A stretch of 64,000 bases of DNA from Streptomyces sp. LHD-70 (lineage in GTDB: Bacteria > Actinomycetota > Actinomycetes > Streptomycetales > Streptomycetaceae): NCBI RefSeq assembly GCF_031157275.1, contig NZ_JAVIFW010000001.1, forward strand, positions 496,001 through 560,000, in the 5' to 3' direction. Under the pieces are notes generated by a model, which was not told the DNA's origin, did not search any database, and was given only the letters and a program-made list of their open reading frames with translations. The position numbers and the translations under genes are program-made. Below, piece after piece: positions 23,920-32,545 of the stretch; positions within the stretch are counted from its first letter, which is position 1; each line of letters starts with the position of its first letter.

Positions 23920-25575
23920 ATGACAGTCGCAGCTCACGAGGCAGCCCGGAATGCAGCCCGCCAGACCGAGGAACTCCGCGCCGCCGCACGGCACTTGGGG
24001 CGCCGCCGATTCCTCACCGTGACCGGCGCCGCCGCCGCGCTGGCCTTCGCCACCAACCTGCCCGGCGCAGGCGCGGCCCACGCCGCAGAACTGGACGCAC
24101 GGCGCATAGCTGACGATCCGTTCACCATGGGCGTGGCCTCCGGCGACCCGCAGCCCGGCAACGTCGTGCTGTGGACCCGGCTCGCCCCCCAGCCCTTCGA
24201 GGCCGACGGCGGCCTGCCCGCCCAGCGCGTCACCGTGCAGTGGGAAATCGCCCACGACGCCCGTTTCACCCGGATCGTCAGACGCGGCTCCACCACCGCG
24301 CACCCCGAGTTCGGCCACTCCGTGCACGTAGAGGTCGACGGCCTGGACGCCGGCCGCGTCTACCACTACCGCTTCCGCACCGGCAGCTGGATCAGCCCGG
24401 TCGGCCGCACCCGCACCGCCCCGGCCCGCGCCGCCGGTGTCTCCGCCCTGAAGCTCGCCGCCGTCTCCTGCCAGGCGTACCACGACGGGTACTTCACCGC
24501 GTACGAGCACCTGGCGCAGGACGACGTCGACGTGGTCCTGCACCTGGGCGACTACCTCTACGAGTACGCCGTGAACTCCGTCGGCGGCGCCCGCAACTAC
24601 ACCGACCGCGTGCTGCCCGCGCACTTCAACCGGGAGACCGTCACGCTCGACGACTACCGGATGCGCTACGGCCTCTACAAGTCCGACCCCGACCTGAAGG
24701 CCGCGCACGCCGCGCACCCCTTCCTCGTCACCTGGGACGACCACGAGACCGAGAACAACTACGCCGACGGCATCCCGGAGAACGGCGTACCGCCGCAGGA
24801 GTTCCTCGTCCGCCGGGCCGCCGCGTACCGCGCGTACTGGGAGAACCAGCCGCTGCGCCGCCCGCAGCAGCCCTCCGGGCCCGACATGCAGCTCTACCGG
24901 CGCCTGCACTGGGGCCGGCTCGCCCAGTTCGACATCCTCGACACCCGCCAGTACCGCTCCGACCAGGCGTACGGCGACAAGGCGCACCCGGCGGGGCCCG
25001 AGACCGACGACCCGAAGCGCAGCATCACCGGCGCCACGCAGGAGCGCTGGCTGCTCGACGGCTGGCGGCGGTCGCGGGCGCTGTGGAACCTGATGCCGCA
25101 GCAAGTCGTCGTGTCCCAGCGGGCGTTCGACCTCACCGACACGCCCAAGCTGTCCATGGACGCCTGGGACGGCTACCGCGCCTCGCGGGCCCGCGTCCTG
25201 GACGGCGCCCGCGCGGCCGGGATCGACAACCTGATGGTGCTCACCGGCGACGTGCACCGCGGCTACGCCTTCGACATCAAGCAGGACTTCGACGACCCGG
25301 ACTCCAAGACCGTCGGCACGGAGATCGTCGCGACCTCCATCGCCAGCGGCAAGGACGGCGCCGAGAAGCCCGACACCTGGGACACGTACATGAAGGCCAA
25401 CCCGCACCTGAAGTTCTTCAACGGCAGGCGCGGCTACGTGACGGTGGCCCTCGGCACGGAGTCGGCGCGGGCCGACTTCAAGACGGTCTCCGCGGTGACG
25501 ACGCCGGGCGCGCCGATCTCCACGGCGGCGTCGTTCGTGACGGAGGCGGGGAACCCGGGCCTGAAGCCCGCGTAA
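23920..25575 (+). CDS. phoD: PhoD-type alkaline phosphatase/phosphodiesterase, Tat-exported
   Basis: A 551-aa secreted phosphatase that releases phosphate from phosphodiesters. The N-terminal 60 residues form a long Tat signal with [16 protein letters not shown] and a cleavage site near AHAAE. The N-terminal fibronectin-like domain includes [20 protein letters not shown]. Metal-binding motifs are [17 protein letters not shown] (Asp ligand), [12 protein letters not shown] and [10 protein letters not shown]. No clear PHO box (GTTCACC repeats) was seen upstream, which is unusual for phoD genes. A CTGACAACCACCGTCAG inverted repeat lies 10-28 bp before the start. Confidence 0.95.
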   Translation: MTVAAHEAARNAARQTEELRAAARHLGRRRFLTVTGAAAALAFATNLPGAGAAHAAELDARRIADDPFTMGVASGDPQPGNVVLWTRLAPQPFEADGGLPAQRVTVQWEIAHDARFTRIVRRGSTTAHPEFGHSVHVEVDGLDAGRVYHYRFRTGSWISPVGRTRTAPARAAGVSALKLAAVSCQAYHDGYFTAYEHLAQDDVDVVLHLGDYLYEYAVNSVGGARNYTDRVLPAHFNRETVTLDDYRMRYGLYKSDPDLKAAHAAHPFLVTWDDHETENNYADGIPENGVPPQEFLVRRAAAYRAYWENQPLRRPQQPSGPDMQLYRRLHWGRLAQFDILDTRQYRSDQAYGDKAHPAGPETDDPKRSITGATQERWLLDGWRRSRALWNLMPQQVVVSQRAFDLTDTPKLSMDAWDGYRASRARVLDGARAAGIDNLMVLTGDVHRGYAFDIKQDFDDPDSKTVGTEIVATSIASGKDGAEKPDTWDTYMKANPHLKFFNGRRGYVTVALGTESARADFKTVSAVTTPGAPISTAASFVTEAGNPGLKPA

Positions 25576-25645
25576 CCGCTGTGGTGCGCGGGCGGGCGAC
25601 CGCCTTTCCGCGCGAGCGGCCAACCACCGTTGCGCGCAGGCGAGT

Positions 25646-26656
25646 TCACTCCCCGGGATAGCGGACGCCGATGCGCTCCCGTACGGCATCGAGCGTCCGC
25701 ATCACGGCGAGGGTGCCGTCGAGGGGCACAAGGGGAGACTCCCGCTCGCCCGCGCGCAGGCAGCGCATCACCTCGGTCGCCTCGTGCCGGAGGGAGTCCC
25801 GACGGCCCTCGCCGGTGAACTCCTCGGGCTCGCGGCCCGGCCGGTGCAGCACGAAGCGGTCCGGGAAGAAGAAGCCGTCCGGGATGTCGATCCGGCCGCG
25901 GGAGCCGGTGACGGACGCGCTGACCGGGGTCGCCGCGTCGATGGAGCAGTGCAGCACGGCATGCGCACCGCTCTCGTACGACAGCAGCATTCCCGTACGG
26001 AGATCGATGCTCTCCTCCGAGAGCACCGCTCTCGCCGTGACCTCCGCGGGCTCCCCGAGCAGCAGGTGCGCGAACGACACCGGGTACACCCCGAGGTCGA
26101 GCAGCGCGCCCCCGCCCTGCTTCGGGTCCCGTAGGCGGTGGGACGGAGGCAGTGTCCCATTCCTCGCCTCCGGCAAGAGGTGGCCCGCCAGCCCGAAGTC
26201 GGCCTGGACCGTGCGCACTTCACCGATCGCCCCGTCCGCGACCAGCTCCCGCAGGCGCCGGATCAGCGGATGGCAGTACATCCACATGGCCTCCATCAGG
26301 AAGCTCCCGCGCGCCCGTGCGAGGGCCACCAGCTCCTCGGCCTCCCGGGAGTTCAGCGCGAACGCCTTCTCGCACAGCACCGCACGCCCCGCCTCCAGGC
26401 AGAGCCCGGCGGCCTCCCGGTGCGCGGAGTGCGGCGTCGCCACGTACACCACGTCGACGTCCTCGTCCGCCGCGAGCGACGCCCAGTCCCCGTACGCCCG
26501 GGGAATCCCGAACCGGTCCGCGAACGCCCGCGCGCCGTCGCTCGTACGCGAGGCGACCGCCACCACCTCGGCGTCCGACGGCATGTCGAGCAGCTCCGCC
26601 GTGAACCGCTCGGCGATCCAGCCGGTCGCGAGCACCCCCCACCGCACACGCCCCAT
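25646..26656 (-). CDS. Gfo/Idh/MocA-family oxidoreductase
   Basis: A 336-aa NAD(P)-dependent sugar or inositol dehydrogenase type enzyme. The Rossmann start is RWGVLATGWIAERF (GxxGxxA-like), with EKAFALN near residue 94 (the conserved EKP-like motif, Pro replaced by Ala) and the catalytic-domain motif GGGALLDLGVYPV near 170. The ATG at 26656 is followed by the expected MGRVRWG. It is divergent from the Bcr-type MFS gene and convergent with phoD. Substrate unknown. Confidence 0.9.
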   Translation of the reverse strand: MGRVRWGVLATGWIAERFTAELLDMPSDAEVVAVASRTSDGARAFADRFGIPRAYGDWASLAADEDVDVVYVATPHSAHREAAGLCLEAGRAVLCEKAFALNSREAEELVALARARGSFLMEAMWMYCHPLIRRLRELVADGAIGEVRTVQADFGLAGHLLPEARNGTLPPSHRLRDPKQGGGALLDLGVYPVSFAHLLLGEPAEVTARAVLSEESIDLRTGMLLSYESGAHAVLHCSIDAATPVSASVTGSRGRIDIPDGFFFPDRFVLHRPGREPEEFTGEGRRDSLRHEATEVMRCLRAGERESPLVPLDGTLAVMRTLDAVRERIGVRYPGE

Positions 26657-26808
26657 CCGGTGCCCCCCTGTCCTGTCCGCTGTCCCGTCCGCCGCCCGTC
26701 CGCCGCCGTCCGCAGCCCGGCACAGACTGGCGCCGAACTGGTCTCGACCACGCCGACCGAGCTGAGAGCATAGGGAGCCGTGGCAGCGATGGGGAGGGGT
26801 TGAGGTAC

Positions 26809-28356
26809 GTGACGGCTGTGGACCGACGTTCCGCAGGGCGCAAGGACCCGGCACCGGAAGCGGTGCGCGACGGCGACAAGGCGGCGGCACGGCGCACCGG
26901 ACTCCTCACGACCTTCCTGCTCGGCGGACTCACCGCCGTACCGCCGCTCTCCATGGACATGTACCTGCCGGCGCTCCCGGAGGTCACCCGCGCGCTGACC
27001 GCCCCGGCCGCCACCGTGCAGCTCACCCTCACCGCCTGCCTCGCCGGCATGGCGCTCGGGCAGCTCGTGGTCGGGCCGATGAGCGACCGCTGGGGGCGGC
27101 GCCGCCCGCTCCTCGTCGGCCTGCTCATCTACATCGTGGCCACCGCGATCTGCGCCGCCGCGCCGGGCGTCGAACTCCTCGTCGCCTTCCGCCTGTTGCA
27201 GGGCCTCGCCGGGGCCGCGGGCATAGTGATAGCCCGCGCCGTCGTGCGCGACCTGTACGACGGCGTGGACATGGCCCGGTTCTTCTCCACCCTGATGCTG
27301 ATCTCCGGGGTCGCCCCGATCGTCGCGCCGCTCGTCGGCGGACAGGTGCTCCGCTTCACCGACTGGCGCGGCATCTTCGTCGTCCTGACCGTCATCGGCA
27401 TCGCGCTCACCGCCCTCGTCTGGCGCCGCCTCCCCGAGACCCTCGCCCCGGAACGCCGCCAGTCCGGCGGGGTCGGCGACGCCCTGCGGACCATGGGCGG
27501 GCTGCTCGGCGACCGGGTCTTCGCCGGGTACACCTTCGCCGGCGGCTTCGCCTTCGCCGCCTTGTTCGCCTACATCGCGGCGTCCCCCTTCGTAGTGCAG
27601 GAGATCTACGGCGCGTCCCCGCAGACCTTCTCCCTCCTCTTCGGGGTCAACTCGGTCGGCCTGATCATCGTCGGCCAGATCAACGGCAAGATCCTCGTCG
27701 GCCGCGTACGGCTCGACCGGGTCCTCGGCGTCGGCCTCGTCCTGATCACGCTCGCCGCGGCCGCGCTGCTCCTGATGACGACGGGAGTCTTCGGGGACGC
27801 CCAGGACATCGGGCTCGTACCGATCGCCGCCGGCCTCTTCGTCCTGATGTCCGCGATGGGCATCACCCTGCCGAACGCCAACGCCCTCGCCCTGATGCGC
27901 ACCCCGCACGCCGCGGGCTCCGCCTCCGCGCTGCTCGGCACGTCCTCGTTCCTCGTCGGCGCCGTGGCCTCGCCGCTCGTCGGCATCGCGGGCGAGCACA
28001 CCGCCGTACCGATGGCCGTGGTCCAGCTGGCCTGCGCGCTGATCGCGGCCGCGTTCTTCGTGGGGCTGTGCAGGCCCTGGCGGCGGCCGGCGGAGGCGCA
28101 GCCGACCGGTCCCGCGACCGGTCCCGCGACCGGTCCGGTCACGGATGCGGTCGCCGGTCCGGTGACGGATGCGGTTGCGGGTACGGGGCCGGGTTCGGTC
28201 GCGGGTACGGGTTCGGTTGCGGGTTCGGGGCCGGGTACGGGACAGGGTTCGGTCGCCGGTGCGGGCTCGGGTTCGGTCGCCGGTACGGGACAGGGTCCGG
28301 TCGCCGGTACGGGAACGGACCCGGGCACCGGCCGCACGGAGGGGGCGGAGCACTGA
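26809..28356 (+). CDS. Bcr/CflA-type MFS drug-efflux transporter
   Basis: A 515-aa 12-helix exporter. It contains SMDMYLPALPEV in helix 1, GPMSDRWGRRRPL (motif A) after helix 2 and the long central loop of DHA1 pumps. The membrane part ends near residue 430; the last 80 residues are a Gly-Thr-Val-Ala repeat (units such as GTGSVAG) that is not part of the family and should be disordered in the cytoplasm. The GTG at 26809 is preferred over the TTG at 26800, which lies against the GGGGAGGGG ribosome site. The stop overlaps the next gene by 4 bp. Confidence 0.9.
   Translation: MTAVDRRSAGRKDPAPEAVRDGDKAAARRTGLLTTFLLGGLTAVPPLSMDMYLPALPEVTRALTAPAATVQLTLTACLAGMALGQLVVGPMSDRWGRRRPLLVGLLIYIVATAICAAAPGVELLVAFRLLQGLAGAAGIVIARAVVRDLYDGVDMARFFSTLMLISGVAPIVAPLVGGQVLRFTDWRGIFVVLTVIGIALTALVWRRLPETLAPERRQSGGVGDALRTMGGLLGDRVFAGYTFAGGFAFAALFAYIAASPFVVQEIYGASPQTFSLLFGVNSVGLIIVGQINGKILVGRVRLDRVLGVGLVLITLAAAALLLMTTGVFGDAQDIGLVPIAAGLFVLMSAMGITLPNANALALMRTPHAAGSASALLGTSSFLVGAVASPLVGIAGEHTAVPMAVVQLACALIAAAFFVGLCRPWRRPAEAQPTGPATGPATGPVTDAVAGPVTDAVAGTGPGSVAGTGSVAGSGPGTGQGSVAGAGSGSVAGTGQGPVAGTGTDPGTGRTEGAEH
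28104..28340 (+). repeat. Coding repeat: Gly-Thr-Val-Ala tail of the MFS protein
   Basis: Short degenerate units (GGTCCGGT, GCGGGTACGGG, GGTTCGGTCGCCGGT) recur for about 230 bp. All units are multiples of three, so the frame is kept. All the DNA here lacks stops in another frame as well, which produces spurious fusions to the next gene. Confidence 0.8.
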
Positions 28357-29465
28357 CACCGCAACGGCTGCGCACCGGCCCGCCCGAGCGGGCCGGACTC
28401 GACCCGGAGCACCTGCGGCTCCTCGCCGACGACGTGCGCGCCCTGCCCGGCACCTGGTGCGCGGGCGCCGTCGTGGTCGCCGGGCGCGGGCCCGTGCTCG
28501 CCGTCGAGGAGGCCGCCGGATACGCCGTCCGGTACGCCGCCGGGGGCGAGGAACTGCCCGCGCACCGCCGCGTCCCCATGACCCTCGGCACGCCCTTCGA
28601 CCTGGCCTCGCTCACCAAGCTGTTCACCGCCGTCGCCGCCGTCCAGCAGATCGAACGCGGCACTCTCGGCATCGACGCCCGGATCGCCGCGTACGTCCCC
28701 GAACTCACCGCCGCCGCCGACCACGGCATCACCGTGCGCCAGCTGCTCACCCACACCTCGGGCCTGCGCCCCGAACTCCCGCTGTACGCCTGCCCGGACC
28801 GGCCCGCGATGCTCGCCGCGCTGCGGACAGAGGAACCGGTCGGCGAGCCGGGAGGGGAGTACCTCTACTCCGACCTCAACATGCTGCTGCTCCAGCAGGT
28901 CCTGGAGCGCCTCACCGGCCGCCGCCTCGACCGGCTGATCCGCGACGGCATCACCCGCCCCCTCGGCATGCGCGCGACCGGCTTCGGCCCCTGCCCGTTC
29001 GCCGCGGCCACCGAGGACCAGCGCACGCCCCGCGCGAAGCTCGACCGGGGCATGGTCAGGGGAGTGGTGCACGACGAGAACGCGTACGCCCTCGGCGGGG
29101 TGGCCGGGCATGCGGGCCTCTTCTCCACGGCGCACGACCTCGCGGTGTTCTGCCGCACCCTGCTCGGCGGCGGCGCGTACGGGCCCGCCCGCGTCCTCGG
29201 CCCCGACTTCGTCGACCTGCTCCTTCGCCCACCGGGGCTCGGCTTCCTCGTCGACAAGCCCTGGTTCATGGGCGAGCTGGCGGGGCGCGGCGCGGCGGGC
29301 CACACGGGCTTCACGGGCACGTCCCTGGTCCTCGACCGGGCTTCGGACACGTTCTTGGTGCTGCTGGCGAACGCGGTGCACCCGTTTCGTACGGCTCCGG
29401 ACAGTGCGCCTCGGGCGCGGGCGGCTACGCGGTTGGCGCGGGCGGTGGCGGGGGCGGAGGCCTGA
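28353..29465 (+). CDS. Serine hydrolase of the beta-lactamase/S12 family, probable CTG start
   Basis: A 370-aa penicillin-binding-protein-like hydrolase. The nucleophile is in SLTK (Ser86, Lys89), the second motif is YSDLN near residue 172 and the third is HTGFTG near 317. There is no signal peptide, so it is probably cytoplasmic, perhaps an esterase or amidase. No ATG, GTG or TTG lies near the conserved beginning LTPQRLRTGPPERAGLDP; the CTG at 28353 overlaps the MFS stop as CTGA and GGAG lies 6 nt upstream. Its tie to an efflux gene suggests detoxification by hydrolysis plus export. A copy of the dispersed palindrome follows the stop. Confidence 0.86.
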   Translation: MTPQRLRTGPPERAGLDPEHLRLLADDVRALPGTWCAGAVVVAGRGPVLAVEEAAGYAVRYAAGGEELPAHRRVPMTLGTPFDLASLTKLFTAVAAVQQIERGTLGIDARIAAYVPELTAAADHGITVRQLLTHTSGLRPELPLYACPDRPAMLAALRTEEPVGEPGGEYLYSDLNMLLLQQVLERLTGRRLDRLIRDGITRPLGMRATGFGPCPFAAATEDQRTPRAKLDRGMVRGVVHDENAYALGGVAGHAGLFSTAHDLAVFCRTLLGGGAYGPARVLGPDFVDLLLRPPGLGFLVDKPWFMGELAGRGAAGHTGFTGTSLVLDRASDTFLVLLANAVHPFRTAPDSAPRARAATRLARAVAGAEA

Positions 29466-29469
29466 CTCT

Positions 29470-29620
29470 TCCCCTACCCGCCCCTTCCCGAAGTCTTGCC
29501 GGACGGGCCTCCTCAATCGCCGGAGGGGCTCAAAATTGAGCCCCTCCGGCGATTGAGGAGCGGGGTCCGGGGCGGAGCCCCGAAGCTCCGCAGGATTTCG
29601 GGAAGGGGCGGGGAGGGGAA
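29470..29620. repeat. Large dispersed palindromic element, copy 2 (most complete)
   Basis: Outer arms CCCCTACCCGCCCCTTCCCG (29471) and CGGGAAGGGGCGGGGAGGGG (about 29600) enclose a perfect 23-bp inverted repeat at 29511-29533 and 29536-29558 (CCTCAATCGCCGGAGGGGC type), followed by GGAGCGGGGTCCGGGGCGGA and GCCCC. It starts 5 bp after the serine hydrolase stop. The nested hairpins look like a strong terminator or mRNA 3' stabiliser. Confidence 0.92.
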
Positions 29621-29698
29621 AGAACCGCCGTCCGGGCGAACCGGGGGCCGGGGCGGGAGACCCGTGGGGTGCTGGGGATCCCGGGTACGATTCCCCAG

Positions 29699-30676
29699 GT
29701 GAACGACCTCGCCCCCGCCGAAGCGCTCCGCCCCGCGCTGAGCGGACTGCTCAACGGACTGCCCCCCAAGCAGGCCGCGCAAGCCGTGGACCGCCTGATC
29801 GCCAACTACCGCGGCCGCACCCCGACCGACACCCCCGTGCTGCGCGACCGCTCGGACGTCGCGGCCTACGCGGCGTACCGGATGCCCGCCACCTTCGAGG
29901 CCGTACGCTCCGCCCTCGACGCCTTCGCGGCCGCAGCCCCCGAGGGCTGGTCGCCGGGCAGCCATGTCGACATCGGCGGCGGTACGGGCGCCGCGACCTG
30001 GGCGGTCAGCGCGACCTGGCCGCAGGAGCGCCCGGTCACGGTCCTCGACTGGGCGGAGCCCGCGCTCGCCCTGGGGCGTGAACTGGCCGAGTCCAACCCC
30101 CTGTTGAGCGCCGCGCGCTGGCAGCGCGCTCGTATCGGAGCAGCGCTCAGCATCGAGAGCACTGACCTCGTCACGATCTCGTACGTACTCGGCGAGCTGA
30201 CCGACGACGACCGCGGCTCGGTCGTCGACGCCGCCGCGGCCGCCGGCCAGACCGTCGTGATCATCGAACCCGGCACCCCCGACGGCTACGCCCGCGTCAT
30301 CGAGGCCAGGGACCGCCTGATCGCCGCGGGCCTGCGCATCGCCGCCCCCTGCCCGCACAGCGCGGCCTGCCCCATCGAACCCGGCAAGGACTGGTGCCAC
30401 TTCGCGTCCCGCGTCAGCCGCTCCTCCCTGCACCGGCAGGTCAAGGGCGGCTCCCTGGCGTACGAGGACGAGAAGTTCAGCTACGTCGCCGCCACCCGCC
30501 TCCCGGCCACCCCGGCCCCGGCCCGCATCGTCCGCCGCCCGCAGATCCGCAAGGGGCAGGTGCTGCTCGACCTGTGCGTCCGGGACGAGGCCCTGACCCG
30601 TACGACGGTGACGAAGCGGCACGGGGCGCGCTACAAGGAGGCCAGGAACGCGGAGTGGGGCGACGCCTGGAGTTGA
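29699..30676 (+). CDS. Rsm22-like SAM-dependent methyltransferase
   Basis: A 325-aa protein related to mitochondrial Rsm22/METTL17, which helps assemble the small ribosomal subunit. The SAM motif is HVDIGGGTGAATWA near residues 85-98. The diagnostic cysteine cluster CPHSAACPIEPGKDWCHF lies near 217-234. The C-terminal strand-rich part ends with basic residues. The GTG at 29699 follows TACGAT by 7 nt with no ribosome site, so it is probably leaderless. It follows a copy of the dispersed palindrome. Confidence 0.87.
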   Translation: MNDLAPAEALRPALSGLLNGLPPKQAAQAVDRLIANYRGRTPTDTPVLRDRSDVAAYAAYRMPATFEAVRSALDAFAAAAPEGWSPGSHVDIGGGTGAATWAVSATWPQERPVTVLDWAEPALALGRELAESNPLLSAARWQRARIGAALSIESTDLVTISYVLGELTDDDRGSVVDAAAAAGQTVVIIEPGTPDGYARVIEARDRLIAAGLRIAAPCPHSAACPIEPGKDWCHFASRVSRSSLHRQVKGGSLAYEDEKFSYVAATRLPATPAPARIVRRPQIRKGQVLLDLCVRDEALTRTTVTKRHGARYKEARNAEWGDAWS

Positions 30677-30683
30677 GCCGAGG

Positions 30684-31008
30684 TCAGAGGGCCGCGTGCA
30701 GCGGCACCGTGATCTGCTTGATCCAGGCCGACCGGCCGAAGTCGCGGGCCCGCACGACCACCTTGTCGCGGTACACCTCGACCTGCAGCCCCTGGTTGAA
30801 CGCGCCCGGGACGGTGACCTCGCCGCCGGTGCCGTTGTCGGTCCTCCAGCCACGTGAACTGCTCGTCAGAACTCGTGGTTGCCGATCGCCCAGGCCGCTC
30901 TGGGCAGCGTGTGTGCGGCGAACGCCTTGGTGACCTCCGCGTACTCGAAGTCGTAGCCGCGCGGCGTGATGTCACCGGCGACGGCGATGCCCGAGCTGTC
31001 CGGGTTGG
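30684..31008 (-). pseudogene. Collapsed metallophosphoesterase gene
   Basis: Three minus-strand pieces in successive frames belong to one calcineurin-like phosphoesterase: AGDITPRGYDFEYAEVTKAF with AWAIGNHEF (metal-binding GNHE) and a stop; then SDEQFTWLED; then TDNGTGGEVTVPGAFNQG up to WIKQITVPLHAAL and TGA. The first 100 or so codons are absent, replaced by 11-bp repeats, and several hundred internal bases are missing. The gene is dead. Together with repeats it occupies the 614 bp between the Rsm22-like gene and the DDAH gene. Confidence 0.85.
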
Positions 31009-31010
31009 AC

Positions 31011-31076
31011 GGATCAGGGACGGATCAGGGACGGATCAGGGACGGATGAGGGACGGATGAGGGACGGAAGAGCGAC
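31011..31076. repeat. 11-bp tandem repeat, six units
   Basis: GGATCAGGGAC three times, GGATGAGGGAC twice and GGAAGAGCGAC once, without gaps. It abuts the broken N-terminal end of the metallophosphoesterase remnant, so slippage may have accompanied the deletion. Confidence 0.92.
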
Positions 31077-31164
31077 CGACGAGCGGGCGGGGCGGCGGCC
31101 TTGCCAGGAGTCTCCCGGCTGCCACCGCCCCGCCCAGGGTCTGGTTCCGTCTGGTTCAGACCCG

Positions 31165-31196
31165 TTAGTGATACGTGACCTTAGTGATACGTGACC
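31165..31196. repeat. 16-bp direct duplication
   Basis: TTAGTGATACGTGACC occurs twice in immediate succession (31165-31180 and 31181-31196), about 95 bp beyond the DDAH stop. The AT-rich unit is unlike the surrounding DNA. An 11-bp inverted repeat GGGCGGGGCGG/CCGCCCCGCCC flanks the stretch at 31085-31095 and 31125-31135. Confidence 0.85.
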
Positions 31197-31257
31197 TTCC
31201 GGACGTCGCCGTGGCGGCCGCATGGCTGCCGGATGAACGCCTTCCGCATCGCCCGGA

Positions 31258-31286
31258 GCGGGGCCGCGCCAGAGGCCCGGCCCCGC
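31258..31286 (-). terminator. Hairpin behind the DDAH gene
   Basis: GCGGGGCCG (31258-31266) and CGGCCCCGC (31278-31286) form a 9-bp perfect GC stem with an 11-nt loop, starting 5 bp past the stop codon on the minus strand. No U-tract. Confidence 0.6.
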
Positions 31287-31290
31287 GCGA

Positions 31291-32124
31291 TCAACGGCAA
31301 CGCAGCTCCTGCGTACAGCACTTGACGCTCCCGCCGCCCTTGAGCAGCTCGCCCAGGTCCATCCCGATCGGCTCGAAGCCGCGTTCCCTGAGCGGCCCGA
31401 AGAGGCCCACCGCCGCCTGCGGAAGCAGCACGTGCAGGCCGTCCGAGACCGCGTTCAGGCCGAGCGCCGCGGCGTCCGGCTCCTCGGCGATCAGCGCGTC
31501 GGGGAAGAGGCGGCGCAGGACGGCCCGGCTGCCGGGTGAGAACGCGCCCGGGTAGTACATGATCGCGTCGCCGGAGTCCGCCGCGTCGTCGAGCACGGCG
31601 AGGGCGGTGTCGAGGTGGTAGTAGCGCGGGTCGACCAGGTCGAGCCCGATCACCGGCCGCCCGAAGAACTCCTGGGCCTCGCCGTGCGAGAGCGGGCTCG
31701 CCCGGAACCCGCGCCCGGCGAGCACGTACGAGGAGGTGACGGCGAAGTCGCCCTCGCCCTCGTTGATGTGCGCGGGCTCGTACACGTCGGCCTCGGCGAA
31801 GCCGTGCGTACGGAACCAGTCGAGGTGCGCGGCGGCCTCGGAGGCGCGCTCTGCGTGGGCGAAGCGGGCGCCGAGCACGCGGCCGTCGATCACGGTCGCG
31901 CCGTTCGCGGCGAAGACCATGTCGGGGAGTTCGGGGCGGGGGGTGAGCTGCTCGACGGTGTGGCCGAGCGAGCGGTAGCGCTCCCTCAGGTCCTCCCACT
32001 GCGCGACGGCCAGGGGTACGTCGACGGGCTTCGTGGGGTCCATCCACGGATTGATGGAGTACGTGACCTTGAAGTGCGCTGGTGGGCACATCAGGTAGCG
32101 CCGGGGTGTGGCGTGACGAGGCAA
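31291..32124 (-). CDS. ddaH: Dimethylarginine dimethylaminohydrolase / arginine deiminase-like
   Basis: A 277-aa guanidino-modifying hydrolase with the five-bladed propeller fold. Substrate-binding and catalytic motifs are VFAANGATV near residue 65, NEGEGDF near 113, YYHLDTAL near 162 and the nucleophilic Cys in GGSVKCCTQ near 269-270. DDAH converts methylated arginines to citrulline; some homologues are arginine or ornithine-type deiminases, so substrate is open. The TTG at 32124 is the start because GAGGAG lies 6 nt upstream and the conserved protein begins there. The ribosome site lies in a long inverted repeat. The arginase-family gene at 15879 is another guanidino enzyme in the window. 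Confidence 0.87.
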   Translation of the reverse strand: MPRHATPRRYLMCPPAHFKVTYSINPWMDPTKPVDVPLAVAQWEDLRERYRSLGHTVEQLTPRPELPDMVFAANGATVIDGRVLGARFAHAERASEAAAHLDWFRTHGFAEADVYEPAHINEGEGDFAVTSSYVLAGRGFRASPLSHGEAQEFFGRPVIGLDLVDPRYYHLDTALAVLDDAADSGDAIMYYPGAFSPGSRAVLRRLFPDALIAEEPDAAALGLNAVSDGLHVLLPQAAVGLFGPLRERGFEPIGMDLGELLKGGGSVKCCTQELRCR

Positions 32125-32125
32125 T

Positions 32126-32204
32126 GAGGGCTCCTCACGGTGGGCTGAGCGGCCGGGTGTCGGCCACTCGGATTGCTGCCCATGGTCCGCCGTGAAGAGC
32201 CCTC
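32126..32204 (-). promoter_or_regulatory. Structured 5' leader of ddaH that can hide the ribosome site
   Basis: Arms GAGGGCTCCTCACGG (32126-32140) and CCGTGAAGAGCCCTC (32190-32204) can pair over 15 positions with one mismatch. On the minus-strand RNA the downstream arm contains the GAGGAG ribosome binding site and abuts the TTG start. TGGGC/GCCCA extends the stem and CGGCC/GGCCG-like pairs lie in the loop. This suggests control of translation by RNA folding; no known riboswitch class was recognised. Confidence 0.55.
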
Positions 32205-32264
32205 CTGCGCGGTGGCGAACGGGTTGTTCTCCGTACGTGCCGCGCGAGTTCACACCGCTACCGC

Positions 32265-32447
32265 TCATGAAGCCGTGCCGTCGCCGCGCCCTTCCTGCAG
32301 CTTGCGCAGCAACTCCCGTTTCTGCGCCTGTGCGTCGAGCCCGCCGCCGATCCGCCCGTCCCGGCCGCCGCCGCGCAGCGCCTTGCGGGACAGCTTGGTG
32401 CGGTGCCCGCCGACGCCCAGCATGTTTCCTGCTCCACCTCGGGTCAT
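32265..32447 (-). CDS. DUF6243-like small basic protein
   Basis: A 60-aa protein with many Arg, Lys and Gly residues, MTRGGAGNMLGVGGHRTKLSRKAL.. type start, and a C-terminal amphipathic helix (QAQKRELLRKLQE). It looks like the short Streptomyces DUF6243 proteins, whose function is unknown. GGGAGT lies 6 nt from the ATG. It is divergent from the TetR gene at 32588 and shares the region with two TetR-type operators, so the repressor probably controls it. Confidence 0.7.
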   Translation of the reverse strand: MTRGGAGNMLGVGGHRTKLSRKALRGGGRDGRIGGGLDAQAQKRELLRKLQEGRGDGTAS

Positions 32448-32480
32448 GTCGTACTCCCGTCCCTGTCGAAGCGATCGAGG

Positions 32481-32497
32481 CGAGACGTATCGTCTCG
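32481..32497. promoter_or_regulatory. TetR operator 1 (17-bp palindrome)
   Basis: CGAGACG-TAT-CGTCTCG, a perfect palindrome 34 bp upstream of the DUF6243-like gene. It shares the GAGACG/CGTCTC half with operator 2. Confidence 0.65.
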
Positions 32498-32545
32498 CGG
32501 TGAGCTCCAGGGTGTGCGAGACGGTCCGTCTTGTCAAGCCTTTTC

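Noticed and set aside
28068..28352. N-terminal extension of the serine hydrolase
   Set aside because: This open stretch is the other frame of the MFS repeat tail, Gly/Arg-rich without family similarity; the CTG overlap is a better start.
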